From contig CAVRTM010000014.1 of the NCBI GenBank assembly GCA_963724015.1, positions 489,594 to 553,593 on the forward strand: a stretch of DNA of 64,000 nucleotides, given 5' to 3'. The notes beneath the pieces are model-generated. The model was not told where the DNA came from and searched no databases. It saw only the letters and a program-made list of their open reading frames with translations. This document shows positions 9,849 through 18,769 of the stretch, in pieces (positions within the stretch are counted from its first letter, which is position 1; every line of letters begins with the position of its first letter). The DNA comes from CAVRTM01 sp963724015. Its GTDB lineage: Bacteria > Actinomycetota > Actinomycetes > Actinomycetales > Dermatophilaceae. The translations under genes and the position numbers were made by a program.

Positions 9849-10637
9849 TCACGCCAGCGTCGCCGCGTGGTCGGGCACCTCGGTCTGCAGCCAGCGCTCC
9901 GTGCGGACGTAGCCGGTCGGTGCCGGTCGTCGCGGCAGCTTCAGCGTCGGTGGCGGCACCTTCTGGTAGGGGATGCTCGAGAGCAGGTGGGCCATCATGT
10001 TGATCCGGGCGCGGCGCTTGTTGTCACTCTCGACGACCAGCCAGGGCGACTCGGGGATGTCGGTGTGCACGAACATGTCGTCCTTGGCGCGGGAGTAGTC
10101 CTCCCAACGGGTCAGCGACTCCAGGTCCATCGGGGAGAGCTTCCACTGCCGCATCGGGTCCTTGAGCCGCAGGTGGAACCGGCGCTCCTGCTCCTCGTCG
10201 CTGACCGAGAACCAGTACTTGCGCAGCAGCATCCCGTCCTCGACCAGCAGCCGCTCGAAGATCGGGCACTGGTGCAGGAACTCGCGGTGCTGCTGCGGCG
10301 TGCACAGGTGCATCACCCACTCGACACCGGCGCGGTTGTACCAGCTGCGGTCGAACAGGACGATCTCACCGGCCGCGGGCAGCTGCTCGACGTACCGCTG
10401 GAAGTACCACTGTGAGCTCTCGCGCTCGGTCGGGCGGGGCAGCGCCGCGATCCGGGCGATCCGGGGGTTGAGGAACTGCGTCACCCGCTTGATGGTCCCG
10501 CCCTTGCCGGCGGCGTCCCGGCCCTCGAACACGACCACGACGCGCTGGCCCTCGGTGCGCACCCACTCCTGGAGCACGACCAGCTCGCCCTGCAGCCGCA
10601 GCAGCTCCTTCTGGTAGACCGCCTTCTTCATCCTCAC
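9849..10637 (-). CDS. ppk2: polyphosphate kinase 2 (PPK2), one-domain class
   Basis: 262 residues, the size of single-domain PPK2 enzymes, which transfer phosphate between polyphosphate and nucleoside di- or monophosphates. Walker A FEGRDAAGKGG at about 40-50, the helical segment ARIAALPRPTERESSQWYFQRY, and the Walker B/lid DRSWYNRAGVE are all intact. The lid is followed by the conserved RFHLRLKDPMRQWKLSPMDL. Start is GTG 10637 or, equally well, ATG 10631; both follow a GGAGGGGG tract. Monocistronic, with a 290-base upstream region that contains a DosR-like repeat. Confidence 0.9.
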   Translation of the reverse strand: MRMKKAVYQKELLRLQGELVVLQEWVRTEGQRVVVVFEGRDAAGKGGTIKRVTQFLNPRIARIAALPRPTERESSQWYFQRYVEQLPAAGEIVLFDRSWYNRAGVEWVMHLCTPQQHREFLHQCPIFERLLVEDGMLLRKYWFSVSDEEQERRFHLRLKDPMRQWKLSPMDLESLTRWEDYSRAKDDMFVHTDIPESPWLVVESDNKRRARINMMAHLLSSIPYQKVPPPTLKLPRRPAPTGYVRTERWLQTEVPDHAATLA

Positions 10638-10774
10638 CCCCTCCCTGCCCCGTACGACACCGGTCGCCTCACGCGGAACCGGCCGGTCGTCGCCGTGCTG
10701 GCGTGCTCACATGCTGTCCTCTCGCCCCCGCTCACCTGTCGGCGACGCTACGGGGCCGTCCGCACACCGGGCAC

Positions 10775-10788
10775 GGGTCCTAGGTCCC
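10775..10788. promoter_or_regulatory. DosR/DevR-like inverted repeat between ppk2 and a membrane-protein gene
   Basis: GGGTCCTAGGTCCC (reverse GGGACCTAGGACCC) fits the GGGnC-N4-GnCCC pattern with a CCTAGG core. It lies about 140 bases from both divergent starts (ppk2 at 10637 and the gene at 10928). The rest of this 290-base gap shows no coding pattern. Confidence 0.35.
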
Positions 10789-10927
10789 GCTCGTGGAACG
10801 GCACGCCGCACACGGGTCTGTGCCCACCAGCTGGGGTGGCTGTTGACCGGAGGGGGAGGGCGCGCAAGCATGCCCGGAGGTCCGTCCCTCGCGCGAGGTG
10901 CGGGCGGCGCTCCGTGAGGGAGGTGAC

Positions 10928-11440
10928 ATGGTCGAGGCCGCACCGGGCTCAGGGGCCCCCGGACGTGCGATCAGCCCCGCCAGGGCGCGCGCGGCCGGGA
11001 TCTACGGGACGATCGTGACCGCAGCCGTGCTGGCGACAGGAGGGGGCCGGGTCGGGGTGGTGTCGTTGGCGCTGCTGGTGTTCGGCACGCTGGTCGTCTA
11101 CTGGATGGCCGAGCTCTACGCCGAGGTGCTGGGCGAGCACGTGCACGAAGGACGACTTCCCCGCGGGTCCGAGCTGCGTTCCCTCGTCGCCTCGTCCTGG
11201 CACATGGTGACGGCTTCCTACGTGCCCCTGGTGGTGCTGGTCGTGACAGGGCTGCTGGGCCTGTCCGTCACGGCCGCGAGCTATGCGGCGCTGGCCGCGA
11301 CCGTTCTGCTGCTGCTGTTCCACGGTCACTCCGCGAGTGTGGACGCGGGACTGTCCGGTTGGCGGCTGTTCGGCGTGACGGCCCTGGCGGGGGCGCTGGG
11401 CATCTTGATGGTCGTGCTGAAGATCGTCATCTCCCACTGA
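10928..11440 (+). CDS. small integral membrane protein, unknown function
   Basis: 170 residues with about four hydrophobic segments (IYGTIVTAAVLATG, VGVVSLALLVFGTLVVYWM, VPLVVLVVTGLLGLSVTAA, VTALAGALGILMVVLKIVI). A charged loop AELYAEVLGEHVHEGRLPRG follows the second. No family recognised. ATG 10928 has GGGAGG 5 bases upstream; the longer in-frame GTG start lacks this. Its last 14 bases overlap the convergent PAP2 gene tail to tail. Confidence 0.65.
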   Translation: MVEAAPGSGAPGRAISPARARAAGIYGTIVTAAVLATGGGRVGVVSLALLVFGTLVVYWMAELYAEVLGEHVHEGRLPRGSELRSLVASSWHMVTASYVPLVVLVVTGLLGLSVTAASYAALAATVLLLLFHGHSASVDAGLSGWRLFGVTALAGALGILMVVLKIVISH

Positions 11441-12032
11441 CGGCCAGTCGACGTGCGACCAGCCTGGTCCCGGTGCCCAACCCTGCGCCGATCAGCGCGC
11501 CGATGACCACATCACCGGGATAGTGCACCCCCGTGTGCACCCGTGAGTAGGCGACGGTGGTGGCCATCAACCGCAACGGCGTTGCCAGAGAAGGGATCTC
11601 GGCGCCGAGCGCGGAGGAGAAGGCGAACGCCGAGGCGGTGTGGCCGGACGGGAACGAGTGGGACTCGGGCATGCGGACACGGTGCGTCCGGCTGGACTCC
11701 GTGCGCTGCGGCCGGCCGCGGCTCAACGCGGGCTTGATGGCGAGGTTGCTGATGGCCGAGGTCGCTCCCACGGCGGCGAGGGCGACCAACGCGGATCGGC
11801 GCTGATCCTTCCCGAACAGGCTCACCACGCCGGCCGTGACGATCCAGAGCCGGGAGTGGTTGGCAGCGTTGGAGACCCGCGCGAGGCCGGCGTCGATCGT
11901 GGGGGAGGGCGTGCTGGCCACGGCGTCGTACACGGCGAGGTCCAGGGCGCCCAGCTCGCGCCGTACCCGCTCCAGCGTCGCAGCGAGCCCTCCGTGTGGT
12001 GCCGGCTCGGCCCCGGCGGTGGGTGTCGTCAT
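11427..12032 (-). CDS. PAP2-family lipid phosphatase
   Basis: 201 residues with the three PAP2 motifs in order: KPALSRGRP (Kx6RP), SFPSGHTASAF (PSGH) and SRVHTGVHYPGDV (SRx5Hx3D). Members dephosphorylate phosphatidate or undecaprenyl diphosphate at the membrane. ATG 12032 overlaps the stop of the lipid-kinase gene (ATGA), so kinase and phosphatase are made from one transcript. In other actinobacteria the two activities occur fused in one protein, which supports a joint role in phospholipid turnover. Confidence 0.85.
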   Translation of the reverse strand: MTTPTAGAEPAPHGGLAATLERVRRELGALDLAVYDAVASTPSPTIDAGLARVSNAANHSRLWIVTAGVVSLFGKDQRRSALVALAAVGATSAISNLAIKPALSRGRPQRTESSRTHRVRMPESHSFPSGHTASAFAFSSALGAEIPSLATPLRLMATTVAYSRVHTGVHYPGDVVIGALIGAGLGTGTRLVARRLAVSGR

Positions 12033-13462
12033 GCGTCGTGCCGTGGGAGTCGGTGGAAGGACGCCAGCCGGCGCAACCGCACCCAGCTGAGGGCCGGCCG
12101 CGGCGGTGGCACACCGGGGCGGTCGCGGGGGACGCGGACGCGCAGGGCGCCGGGGCGGATCGAGCACGTGACAGGGGTGGGCAGCATCACGGCCTCGCCG
12201 TCGATCCCGACCGGGATCTGCGGGGTGTCGGCGCTGACGACCACCTCGGGTGTCTCCAGGACGGTCAGCCCGTTGTCGCGGGTGTGCCGCAGCAGGCCGA
12301 CGGCCTGCCGGGCGCTGTCGACCGAGATGGCGACCATGCCGAGCCGCCCCGTGTCGAGCCGAGCGCGCCGCCCGAGGCCCGCCAGGTCGCTCAGCTGGTA
12401 GGGATTGTCGCTGACCAGGACGGCCTGAGGACCGGGGGCGGTGACGCCGTCGGCCTGTGCCACGAGCCGGGAACCGGTCTGTCCCTGCAGCAGGTCGGGC
12501 AGGATCTCCAGGGTGGTGCGGGTCTTGTCGTCCCGGTAGGCCGGGCTCTGCACGACGGCCGCGTACGCGCCGAACGAGGCGTTGTTGACGAACGTGCGCC
12601 CGCCGATGACGCCGAGGTCGACGCGCAGCTCGACCGCGTCGTCGGTCAGCGCGGCCAGGCAGGTGGACGGGTCCTCACGGTCCAGGCCGAGGTCGAGGGC
12701 GAAGTGGTTGCGCGTGCCGGCGCTGATGACCATGAACGGGACGTCGTGCTCGGCGGCCACCCCGGCCACGAGTGCCTGGGTGCCGTCGCCACCGGCCACG
12801 CCGAGCAGGTCGGCGCCGCGCGCGAGAGCCTCGCGCGCCACCGCCTCGACGTCGATCCTCTCCGGCCCCTCCAGCAGGAGCACCTCGGCGCCGAGGGCCT
12901 CCGCCTTCTCCTTCAGCCCGAATCGGGTCACCTTGCCACCGCCCGAGCGGGGGTTCATGACGACGAACGGACGCTGCGGCGGTGGGAACTCGTGCTCCGG
13001 CATGCCGGTGGGGTGGGCCTCGCGGGCGAGCGCAGTCTTGCCGAGGCCCCCTGCGGCGGCGACCAGCGCCAGGACCACGAGCGCCACCCACAGGAGGTTC
13101 GCCCGGATGAACAGCCAGGCGACGACGACGGGGGTGAGCACGACCAACGCCAGCGCCAGCCACCGCAGGATGCCGCGCACCGCAAGGAACCACCAGGCCG
13201 ACCCGACCACGACGACGAGGCCGAGCGCAGCCACCAGGAGCAGGCGGACACCTCCGTTGAGGCTGAAGGCGACCAGCACCACCGCCGCGGCGACGGCGGC
13301 GGCGAACGCGCCGCGGGCCAGCCAGCGCGCCGCCGGTGGCGCCATGGCATGAGGAGACGTGGTCCGGGCCCGCGACGGCGGGACCTCAGCCGGCCCCGCG
13401 CCCGGCTCCTCGACTCCGGGGTGGCGACCGCGCCCCGCGTGGTCCTCGGCTGCGGCGCCCAT
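12029..13462 (-). CDS. diacylglycerol-kinase-family (YegS-like) lipid kinase with membrane N-terminus
   Basis: 477 residues. Residues about 45-130 form four hydrophobic segments (AAVAAAVVLVAFSLNGG to LLWVALVVLALVAAAGG); the C-terminal 300 residues are a DAGK catalytic domain with VVMNPRSGGGKVTRF, VAGGDGTQALVAGVA and ISAGTRNHFALDLGL. The last is a variant of the usual GTxNxFA. Expected to phosphorylate a lipid alcohol at the membrane. ATG 13462 is chosen since AAGGAG lies 6-7 bases upstream; an internal ATG at 13345 has no such site. Overlaps the PAP2 gene by four bases. Confidence 0.82.
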   Translation of the reverse strand: MGAAAEDHAGRGRHPGVEEPGAGPAEVPPSRARTTSPHAMAPPAARWLARGAFAAAVAAAVVLVAFSLNGGVRLLLVAALGLVVVVGSAWWFLAVRGILRWLALALVVLTPVVVAWLFIRANLLWVALVVLALVAAAGGLGKTALAREAHPTGMPEHEFPPPQRPFVVMNPRSGGGKVTRFGLKEKAEALGAEVLLLEGPERIDVEAVAREALARGADLLGVAGGDGTQALVAGVAAEHDVPFMVISAGTRNHFALDLGLDREDPSTCLAALTDDAVELRVDLGVIGGRTFVNNASFGAYAAVVQSPAYRDDKTRTTLEILPDLLQGQTGSRLVAQADGVTAPGPQAVLVSDNPYQLSDLAGLGRRARLDTGRLGMVAISVDSARQAVGLLRHTRDNGLTVLETPEVVVSADTPQIPVGIDGEAVMLPTPVTCSIRPGALRVRVPRDRPGVPPPRPALSWVRLRRLASFHRLPRHDA

Positions 13463-13770
13463 CGGCGGCTCCTTCGGTCGCGCCCCCGCTGCCGGTGCCA
13501 CCGGTCCGGCACCAGCACTCCACCTTCGCCGCCGGGACACCCGCGGTGCGTCACCCCCGGGGGGTGAAAAGGGCCGGCCCGTGTGTCCCGAGGGAGGCGA
13601 CCGTCCCGCGCCGGCGAGGACCAGCCCCGCGCCGCCCACGGCACCTCGTGCCGCCGACGGCACCTCGTGCCGCCGAAAAAGTGCCGTGTCGCGCTGCCGT
13701 GGAGGACGATGGCCGGGAGCGTCACGGTCGACCGTGCGCCGCCGGCCATCGACACAGACGGGGGACCGCC
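13463..13770. other. 308-bp divergent intergenic region with nested repeats
   Basis: No coding pattern. Holds GGTGCC-N8-GGCACC at 13494-13513, a TCACCCC-N3-GGGGTGA palindrome at 13551-13567, and two perfect tandem 19-bp copies at 13638-13675 (listed separately). It carries the promoters of the lipid-kinase operon (left) and the AI-2E permease gene (right). Confidence 0.6.
13638..13675. repeat. two tandem 19-bp copies, each an internal palindrome
   Basis: acggcacctcgtgccgccg occurs twice head to tail (13638-13656, 13657-13675). Each contains CGGCAC-CTC-GTGCCG, a 6-3-6 inverted repeat, so two identical protein-binding half-turn sites 19 bp apart are likely. About 95 bases upstream of the AI-2E permease start. 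Function inferred. Confidence 0.55.
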
Positions 13771-14976
13771 ATGGGTACGGGTGAGGACCTGTCCGGCGCC
13801 TCTCCGGTGGCCGGCGAGCGCCAGGTGCTGCCCGCCGCGTCCCCGGCAGCTCCCTCGCAGCCGTCGGTCCCGGTCCCGGTCCCGGTCCCGCCGCGGCCCC
13901 GGCCCGCACCGGACGACGCGGTTCCCTACGGCCTGCGCGTGACGGCCGGCTACGCCTGGCGCCTGGTGGTCGTGGCCCTCGCCGTCTACCTCGTCTTCGT
14001 CGTGCTCGGGACGCTCACCTTCGTGGCCGTGGCGGTTTTCGCGGGTCTGGTGATCACCGCGCTGCTGCGGCCGGTTGTCGACCTGCTGGGGCGCGCCGTA
14101 CCGCGAGGTGTTGCCGTCCTCACGGCCCTGCTGCTCACCCTGCTGGCCCTCGGCGGGGTCGTCACGTTCATGGCGAACTCGGTGGCGGGGCAGTCGGCCC
14201 GGCTGAGCGCCCAGTTCGCGCACGGCCTGGCCGACCTCGAGACCTCCCTGGCCGGGGCGCCGTTCCACCTGCGAGCGGTCGACCTGGGCCGTCTGGGCGA
14301 GCAGGCGCGCGGCTGGGTCAGCGCCAACACCGCCTCCCTGGTCGGGTCGGCTCTCGGTGGTGCGGGTGTCGCGGCGGAGCTGCTCACCGGCCTGGCCCTC
14401 GCCGTCTTCTGCTCGGTGTTCTTCCTGGCCTCCGGCGAGCGCATCTGGGCGTGGGTCACCGTCCAGCTCGGCGCCCGACGCCGCCGCTGGGACACGGCGG
14501 CACGAGCGGGCTGGACGACGTTCGCCGGTTACACCCGCGGCGTCGTGGTCATTGCCGCGACGAACGCCGTCCTGGTGGGGGTCGCCCTCCTGCTGTTGCG
14601 CGTGCCCCTGGCGCTGCCGCTCGCGCTGCTGGTCTTCTTCGCGGCGTTCGTGCCGCTCGTCGGCGCGCCGATCGCCCTGGCCGTCGCCACGCTGGTGGCG
14701 CTGGCCGCACGCGGTCCGCTCGTCGCGATCCTGGTGGTCGTGCTCACCGTGGCCATCGGACAGGTCGAGGGGCACATCCTGCACCCGCTGGTCATGGCCC
14801 GCGCCGTCAACCTGCACCCGCTGGCGGTCGCGCTGTCGGTGGCGTCCGGGACCGTCCTCGCCGGGGTGATCGGCGCCGTCGTCGCCGTGCCGCTGGTGGC
14901 GGTGGCCTGGACCGTCTGGTCGGCCCTGAGGGCCACGCCCCCGGCGGGCGCCCCGCGACACGTCGCCCGAGGATGA
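13771..14976 (+). CDS. AI-2E-family permease
   Basis: 401 residues. After a Pro-rich cytoplasmic head (residues 1-50, including VPVPVPVPPRPRPAP) come about eight membrane segments in the usual AI-2E/PerM layout, with a large loop (about 115-160) and the conserved C-terminal VGAPIALAVATLVAL and IGQVEGHILHPLVMARAVNLHP. The last motif is typical of the family. Members export small molecules or ions; true autoinducer export is shown for few. ATG 13771 has GGGGGA about 6 bases upstream. Confidence 0.82.
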   Translation: MGTGEDLSGASPVAGERQVLPAASPAAPSQPSVPVPVPVPPRPRPAPDDAVPYGLRVTAGYAWRLVVVALAVYLVFVVLGTLTFVAVAVFAGLVITALLRPVVDLLGRAVPRGVAVLTALLLTLLALGGVVTFMANSVAGQSARLSAQFAHGLADLETSLAGAPFHLRAVDLGRLGEQARGWVSANTASLVGSALGGAGVAAELLTGLALAVFCSVFFLASGERIWAWVTVQLGARRRRWDTAARAGWTTFAGYTRGVVVIAATNAVLVGVALLLLRVPLALPLALLVFFAAFVPLVGAPIALAVATLVALAARGPLVAILVVVLTVAIGQVEGHILHPLVMARAVNLHPLAVALSVASGTVLAGVIGAVVAVPLVAVAWTVWSALRATPPAGAPRHVARG

Positions 14977-15027
14977 GCCGCCCCGGTTCCTCACCGTAAG
15001 GTGTCCGGAGCCGACGGAGAGGACCCC

Positions 15028-16728
15028 ATGGAATCGCAGCGGATCGCGGGCCGCTACCTCGTGCTGCGCGCCATCGGTCGCGGCGGCATGGGCGTGGTCT
15101 GGCTGTGCCGGGACGAGGTCCTCGGGCGTGAGGTGGCGGTCAAGCAGATCGGTGGCCTGCCCGGGGAGCCCGAGGTCGAGACCATGCGCGCCATGCGCGA
15201 GGCCCGGTCCGCGGCCGCGCTCAACCACCCCAACGTCGTGGCCGTGTACGACGTCGTCAACCATGACGGCCGTCCGTGGCTGGTGATGGAGTACGTCGAC
15301 GGGCGGACCCTCGCCGAGATCCTGGCCGACGAGGGCCGCCTGCCCCCGCAGCAGGTCGCCGGGATCGGTGCCCTGCTGGCCGACGCCCTCGACCGCGCCC
15401 ACGAGCGCGGGATCGTGCACCGCGACGTCAAGCCGGGCAACGTGCTCGTCGACCGGGGCGGGCGCCCCAAGGTCAGCGACTTCGGCATCGCCCGCGGGCA
15501 CGGTGACGACCAGCTGACCCAGACCGGCTTCGTGTCCGGCACGCCCGGCTACCTCTCGCCCGAGCTCGCCCGAGGTGGTGACCCCGACCCCGCCTCGGAC
15601 GTCTGGGCCCTGGGCGCCACCTTGTACGTCGCGGTCGAGGGCCAGCCGCCGTACGAGGGCCGGTCCAACCCGCTCGCGCTGCTGCGCGAGATCGCCACCG
15701 AGCCGCCGCGTCCTATGCAGCACGCCGGCGCGCTGGCGCCGGCGATCGCCGCGATGATGGACCAGGACCCGGCCCACCGCTGGGACATGGCGACCGCCGC
15801 ACGGCGCCTGGGTGAGATCTCCCGCGGCGACACCACCTTGCTGGAGGCGACGCAGGGCTCCGCGGCCGACGGCGACAGCACCCAGCTGCTGACCACCGCG
15901 GCGCCGTTGGAGGCCACCCAGCGGATGGCCGTCCCACCCGCGGCCGGGGCGCCCGGCCCCGTGGCGGAGTCGCCGCAGCCGGCGTCGTCGCACCCCGAGT
16001 CCCAGCCCCCGTCGTCCCGGCCAGAGTCGCACGCCGGCGCGGTGCCGCCGCCGGTCGCACCGCCTGCCACCCGCCCGGCAGGGGGGCGCTCCCGCCGGTG
16101 GGTGCCGGTCGTGCTCGTCCTCGTCCTGCTGGCCGCGCTCGGCGCCTACCTGGTCAGCCAGATGGGGCAGGACCCCTCGGGCACGGGCACGCCCGCGGGC
16201 GCCGGCACGCCGACGGCGCCGCGCGCGAGCGTGCAGACGCCGAGCAGCAGCCCGTCGACCACCAGCGCGCCGAGCAGCACCACCGCGAGCAGTGCGCCGA
16301 CGACCGCCGCCTCACCCAGCAGCAGCGCCCCGACGACGAGCGCGCCGAGCAGCACGGCGCCGACGACCAGCGCCCCCTCCACCAGCTCGCCGTCGTCGGC
16401 CGGAGGCGTCGCCGGCGGCGACAAGGCCCTGGCGGGGTTCGTGGCGTCGTACTTCGCCGACGTGACCAAGGACCGTGACCGCACGTGGCGGCTGCTCACG
16501 CCGGCCATGCAGGACGCAGCAGGTGGCCGCAGCGGCTACGACGGGTTCTGGGGCTCGATCGACTCGGTCAGGACCTCGCGGACCAGAGCGGACGCGAAGG
16601 GCAAGGAAGCCGACGTCACGCTCACCTACACCCGCGCGGACGGCACGACCTCGACGGAGAAGCACCGGCTCACCTTCACGACCAAGGACGGTGGCTACCT
16701 CATCGACAGCGACCGCGCGGCGCGGTAG
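15028..16728 (+). CDS. PknB-type Ser/Thr protein kinase with extracellular domain
   Basis: 566 residues. Kinase domain at about 8-270: GRGGMGVVW (P-loop), AVKQI (Lys), HRDVKPGNVLV (catalytic loop), SDFGIAR (DFG), GTPGYLSPE (activation end). A Pro/Ser-rich linker follows, then one membrane helix (WVPVVLVLVLLAALGAYLV, about 358-376), an external Ser/Thr/Pro-rich stalk (about 385-460) and a C-terminal domain of about 100 residues with no PASTA repeats. So it probably senses an external signal through an unusual small domain resembling DUF4878/SnoaL-type folds (VASYFADVTKDRDRTWRLLT). ATG 15028 is preceded by GGAGAGG. Confidence 0.85.
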   Translation: MESQRIAGRYLVLRAIGRGGMGVVWLCRDEVLGREVAVKQIGGLPGEPEVETMRAMREARSAAALNHPNVVAVYDVVNHDGRPWLVMEYVDGRTLAEILADEGRLPPQQVAGIGALLADALDRAHERGIVHRDVKPGNVLVDRGGRPKVSDFGIARGHGDDQLTQTGFVSGTPGYLSPELARGGDPDPASDVWALGATLYVAVEGQPPYEGRSNPLALLREIATEPPRPMQHAGALAPAIAAMMDQDPAHRWDMATAARRLGEISRGDTTLLEATQGSAADGDSTQLLTTAAPLEATQRMAVPPAAGAPGPVAESPQPASSHPESQPPSSRPESHAGAVPPPVAPPATRPAGGRSRRWVPVVLVLVLLAALGAYLVSQMGQDPSGTGTPAGAGTPTAPRASVQTPSSSPSTTSAPSSTTASSAPTTAASPSSSAPTTSAPSSTAPTTSAPSTSSPSSAGGVAGGDKALAGFVASYFADVTKDRDRTWRLLTPAMQDAAGGRSGYDGFWGSIDSVRTSRTRADAKGKEADVTLTYTRADGTTSTEKHRLTFTTKDGGYLIDSDRAAR

Positions 16729-16841
16729 CCGAGTCGTTCCCCGGCCGGCCGGCGCCCTGCCGTCCTCGCAGGCGGCCCGCTACCGCACCGGGGCGGAGGC
16801 CGTCCGCCGGAGCCGGAGGACAGGTCGGCATACTTCCTGTC

Positions 16842-18512
16842 GTGCGGCACGGCAGCGACGACGTCCAGCGGGCACCCCGCGGCCGGCCGGCGGCACTGGT
16901 GGTCCGGCCCCGCAGCACCAGGATGGGTGCCGCGGCCGGCTCCGCCCTCGCGATGGGGCTGCCGCTGCTCGCGCTGGTCCTGGCCGGTCGGCCGCAGGCG
17001 GCGGTGTTCGCCGCCTTCGGGGCGTTCACCGGGCTGTACGGCGCCGACCGTCCCTACCGGCTGCGTGCCCGGACGCTGGCCGGGGTGGCGGTGGGCTTCG
17101 TGGCTGCCGTCGCGCTCGGGAGCGCCGGCGGCATGGTCCTGGAGCACTGGTGGTGGGTGGCGGCGGTCGCGGCGGTCGCGGCGGCAGCCACGTGGAGCTG
17201 TGACGCGGCCGGGATCGGCTCGCCGGGTGCCTGGATGTTCCTGTTCGCGTTCGCCGCGTCCACGCAGGTGCCGGCGCAGCCGGGCGAGGTCGTGACGCGC
17301 TCGCTGCTGGCCGGAGGCGGCGCGGCGGTCGCGTGGTCCGTGGCGATGCTCGGTGTCCTGTCCGACCCCCGTGGCCCGGAGCGCCGCGCGACCGCCGCCG
17401 CGCTCACGGCGACCGCGCAGGTGCTCCGGCTGGGGGAGGGCGCCACCTCCCGGCACTGGCACCTCGCGCACGCGGCGCTGCGACGTGCGGAGCGGTATGC
17501 CGCAGCCGCTCCCTCCGCCGTCGCCCAGCCGCTGCGAGGGCGGCTGGTCCGCGCCGAGGTGCTGCTCACTGATGCGGTGCTCGCGCCGGCCGCGCCCGCG
17601 GTCGCCGCCCAGGGGGACCGGCTCCACGCCGAGAGCCGGGCCCTGAGCCGAGAGCGTGGCCGGTGGCGGCGCCGCGAGGCCGGGTCGGCCGCAGGCGGTC
17701 CGCCCGCGGGCGGTCCGGCGCGGGACGCCCGAGCGCCGGGCGAGACGGCAGCGGGAGCCGCTGCGCCGCTGCCGGTGCAGGTGCTGCGGCGCCAGCACGC
17801 CCGTTCCCTGGCCGTCTTGCGGCTGGTCAGCTCCGCACGGGTGCTGCTGGGCGCCGCAGCGGCCGGCGCGGGGGCGGTGCTCCTCGGGCTGGGCCACCCG
17901 TACTGGGCGCCGGTGTCGGCCGCCGCGGTGTTGCAGGCCACGCACGTGCGGATGACCTGGCACCGCAGCATCCAGCGCGGGCTGGGGACGGCGGCAGGGC
18001 TCCTCCTCGGTGCGCTCCTGCTGCAGGCGCACCCGGAACCCTGGGTGATCGCCGTTCTCGTGGTGTTGATGCAGCTGGGTATCGAGGTCTTCCTCAGCCG
18101 CAACTACGCCCTCGGCGTCGTGTTCATCACCCCGATGACCATGCTGCTGAGCGACCTGCTGGTGCCGTCCTCGGCGTACGTCCTGGTGCGGGACCGGCTG
18201 GGCGGGGTCGCGCTCGGCATCACCCTGGGGCTCGCGGCCGCGCTGCTCGTGGTGCACCCGCGGGCGGGCGCGACCCTGCGCCACGCCGTCGAACGGTGCC
18301 GGGGAGCGATGGCCTGGGCCGGTTCCGCGGCAGGCAGCGCCACGCTCATGGCGGTGGAGGAGCTGCGCGACGCGCTGGTCGAGCTGAGGGTGGCCGAGGA
18401 CGTCGCGCGGGGAGAGACGTGGCCGGCCGGCATCCCGCAGGCCGACGTCGCCGACACCGAGCGACGCGCCTACGTCGCCCTGGCCGAGCAGCGCCGGGCG
18501 CTGCGCGGCTGA
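16842..18512 (+). CDS. FUSC-family membrane protein
   Basis: About 530-556 residues with two blocks of five or six helices separated by a soluble domain (about 195-320), the layout of FUSC / aromatic-acid exporter proteins. The second block starts ARVLLGAAAAGAGAVLLGLG and holds HPYWAPVSAAAVLQATHVR and the Arg-rich RMTWHRSIQRGLGTAAGL, typical of the family. Possible export of aromatic acids or polyamines; unproven. Start is unsure: GTG 16842, GTG 16899 or ATG 16923, none with a good ribosome site. An inverted repeat GACAGG-N11-CCTGTC ends at 16841, directly before the first. Confidence 0.72.
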   Translation: MRHGSDDVQRAPRGRPAALVVRPRSTRMGAAAGSALAMGLPLLALVLAGRPQAAVFAAFGAFTGLYGADRPYRLRARTLAGVAVGFVAAVALGSAGGMVLEHWWWVAAVAAVAAAATWSCDAAGIGSPGAWMFLFAFAASTQVPAQPGEVVTRSLLAGGGAAVAWSVAMLGVLSDPRGPERRATAAALTATAQVLRLGEGATSRHWHLAHAALRRAERYAAAAPSAVAQPLRGRLVRAEVLLTDAVLAPAAPAVAAQGDRLHAESRALSRERGRWRRREAGSAAGGPPAGGPARDARAPGETAAGAAAPLPVQVLRRQHARSLAVLRLVSSARVLLGAAAAGAGAVLLGLGHPYWAPVSAAAVLQATHVRMTWHRSIQRGLGTAAGLLLGALLLQAHPEPWVIAVLVVLMQLGIEVFLSRNYALGVVFITPMTMLLSDLLVPSSAYVLVRDRLGGVALGITLGLAAALLVVHPRAGATLRHAVERCRGAMAWAGSAAGSATLMAVEELRDALVELRVAEDVARGETWPAGIPQADVADTERRAYVALAEQRRALRG

Positions 18513-18520
18513 CCGGCACG

Positions 18521-18769
18521 TCAGGTGGCGGACCGCCAGGCGTTGACGCCGGCTGAGGTGGCCGCTTTGGCCTGGGCCAGCTGGCGTCTCGCGAGCTCGC
18601 TCGGTGGGGTCTCGAGCTGGGCGACCCATCGCCGGGTCGCCTGGAGCAGGGCCACGGTGGTGATCGCCGCACCGGCCGTCAGCAGCAGCCCGCCGACGCT
18701 GACCAACGCGACGCCGGTGACGACCGCGCCCCGGTTGACCACGAACACAGGCCCAGAACCAGCTGTCAT
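18521..18769 (-). CDS. small membrane protein, unknown
   Basis: 82 residues. Two-part hydrophobic stretch VVTGVALVSVGGLLLTAGAA (about 15-40) followed by an amphipathic, Arg/Ala-rich tail with RRWVAQLETPPSELARRQLAQ. No family recognised. ATG 18769 has GGAGGT 4 bases upstream. Ends 8 bases from the convergent FUSC gene. Confidence 0.55.
   Translation of the reverse strand: MTAGSGPVFVVNRGAVVTGVALVSVGGLLLTAGAAITTVALLQATRRWVAQLETPPSELARRQLAQAKAATSAGVNAWRSAT

Noticed and set aside
13638..13675. CRISPR-like repeat
   Set aside because: Only two contiguous copies with no spacers and no cas genes.
1161..16032. Very long minus-strand ORFs of 500-1000 residues opposite glnA, glnE and the kinase gene
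   Set aside because: Their sequence is Arg/Ala/Pro/Gly low complexity without motifs; typical shadows of high-GC genes.
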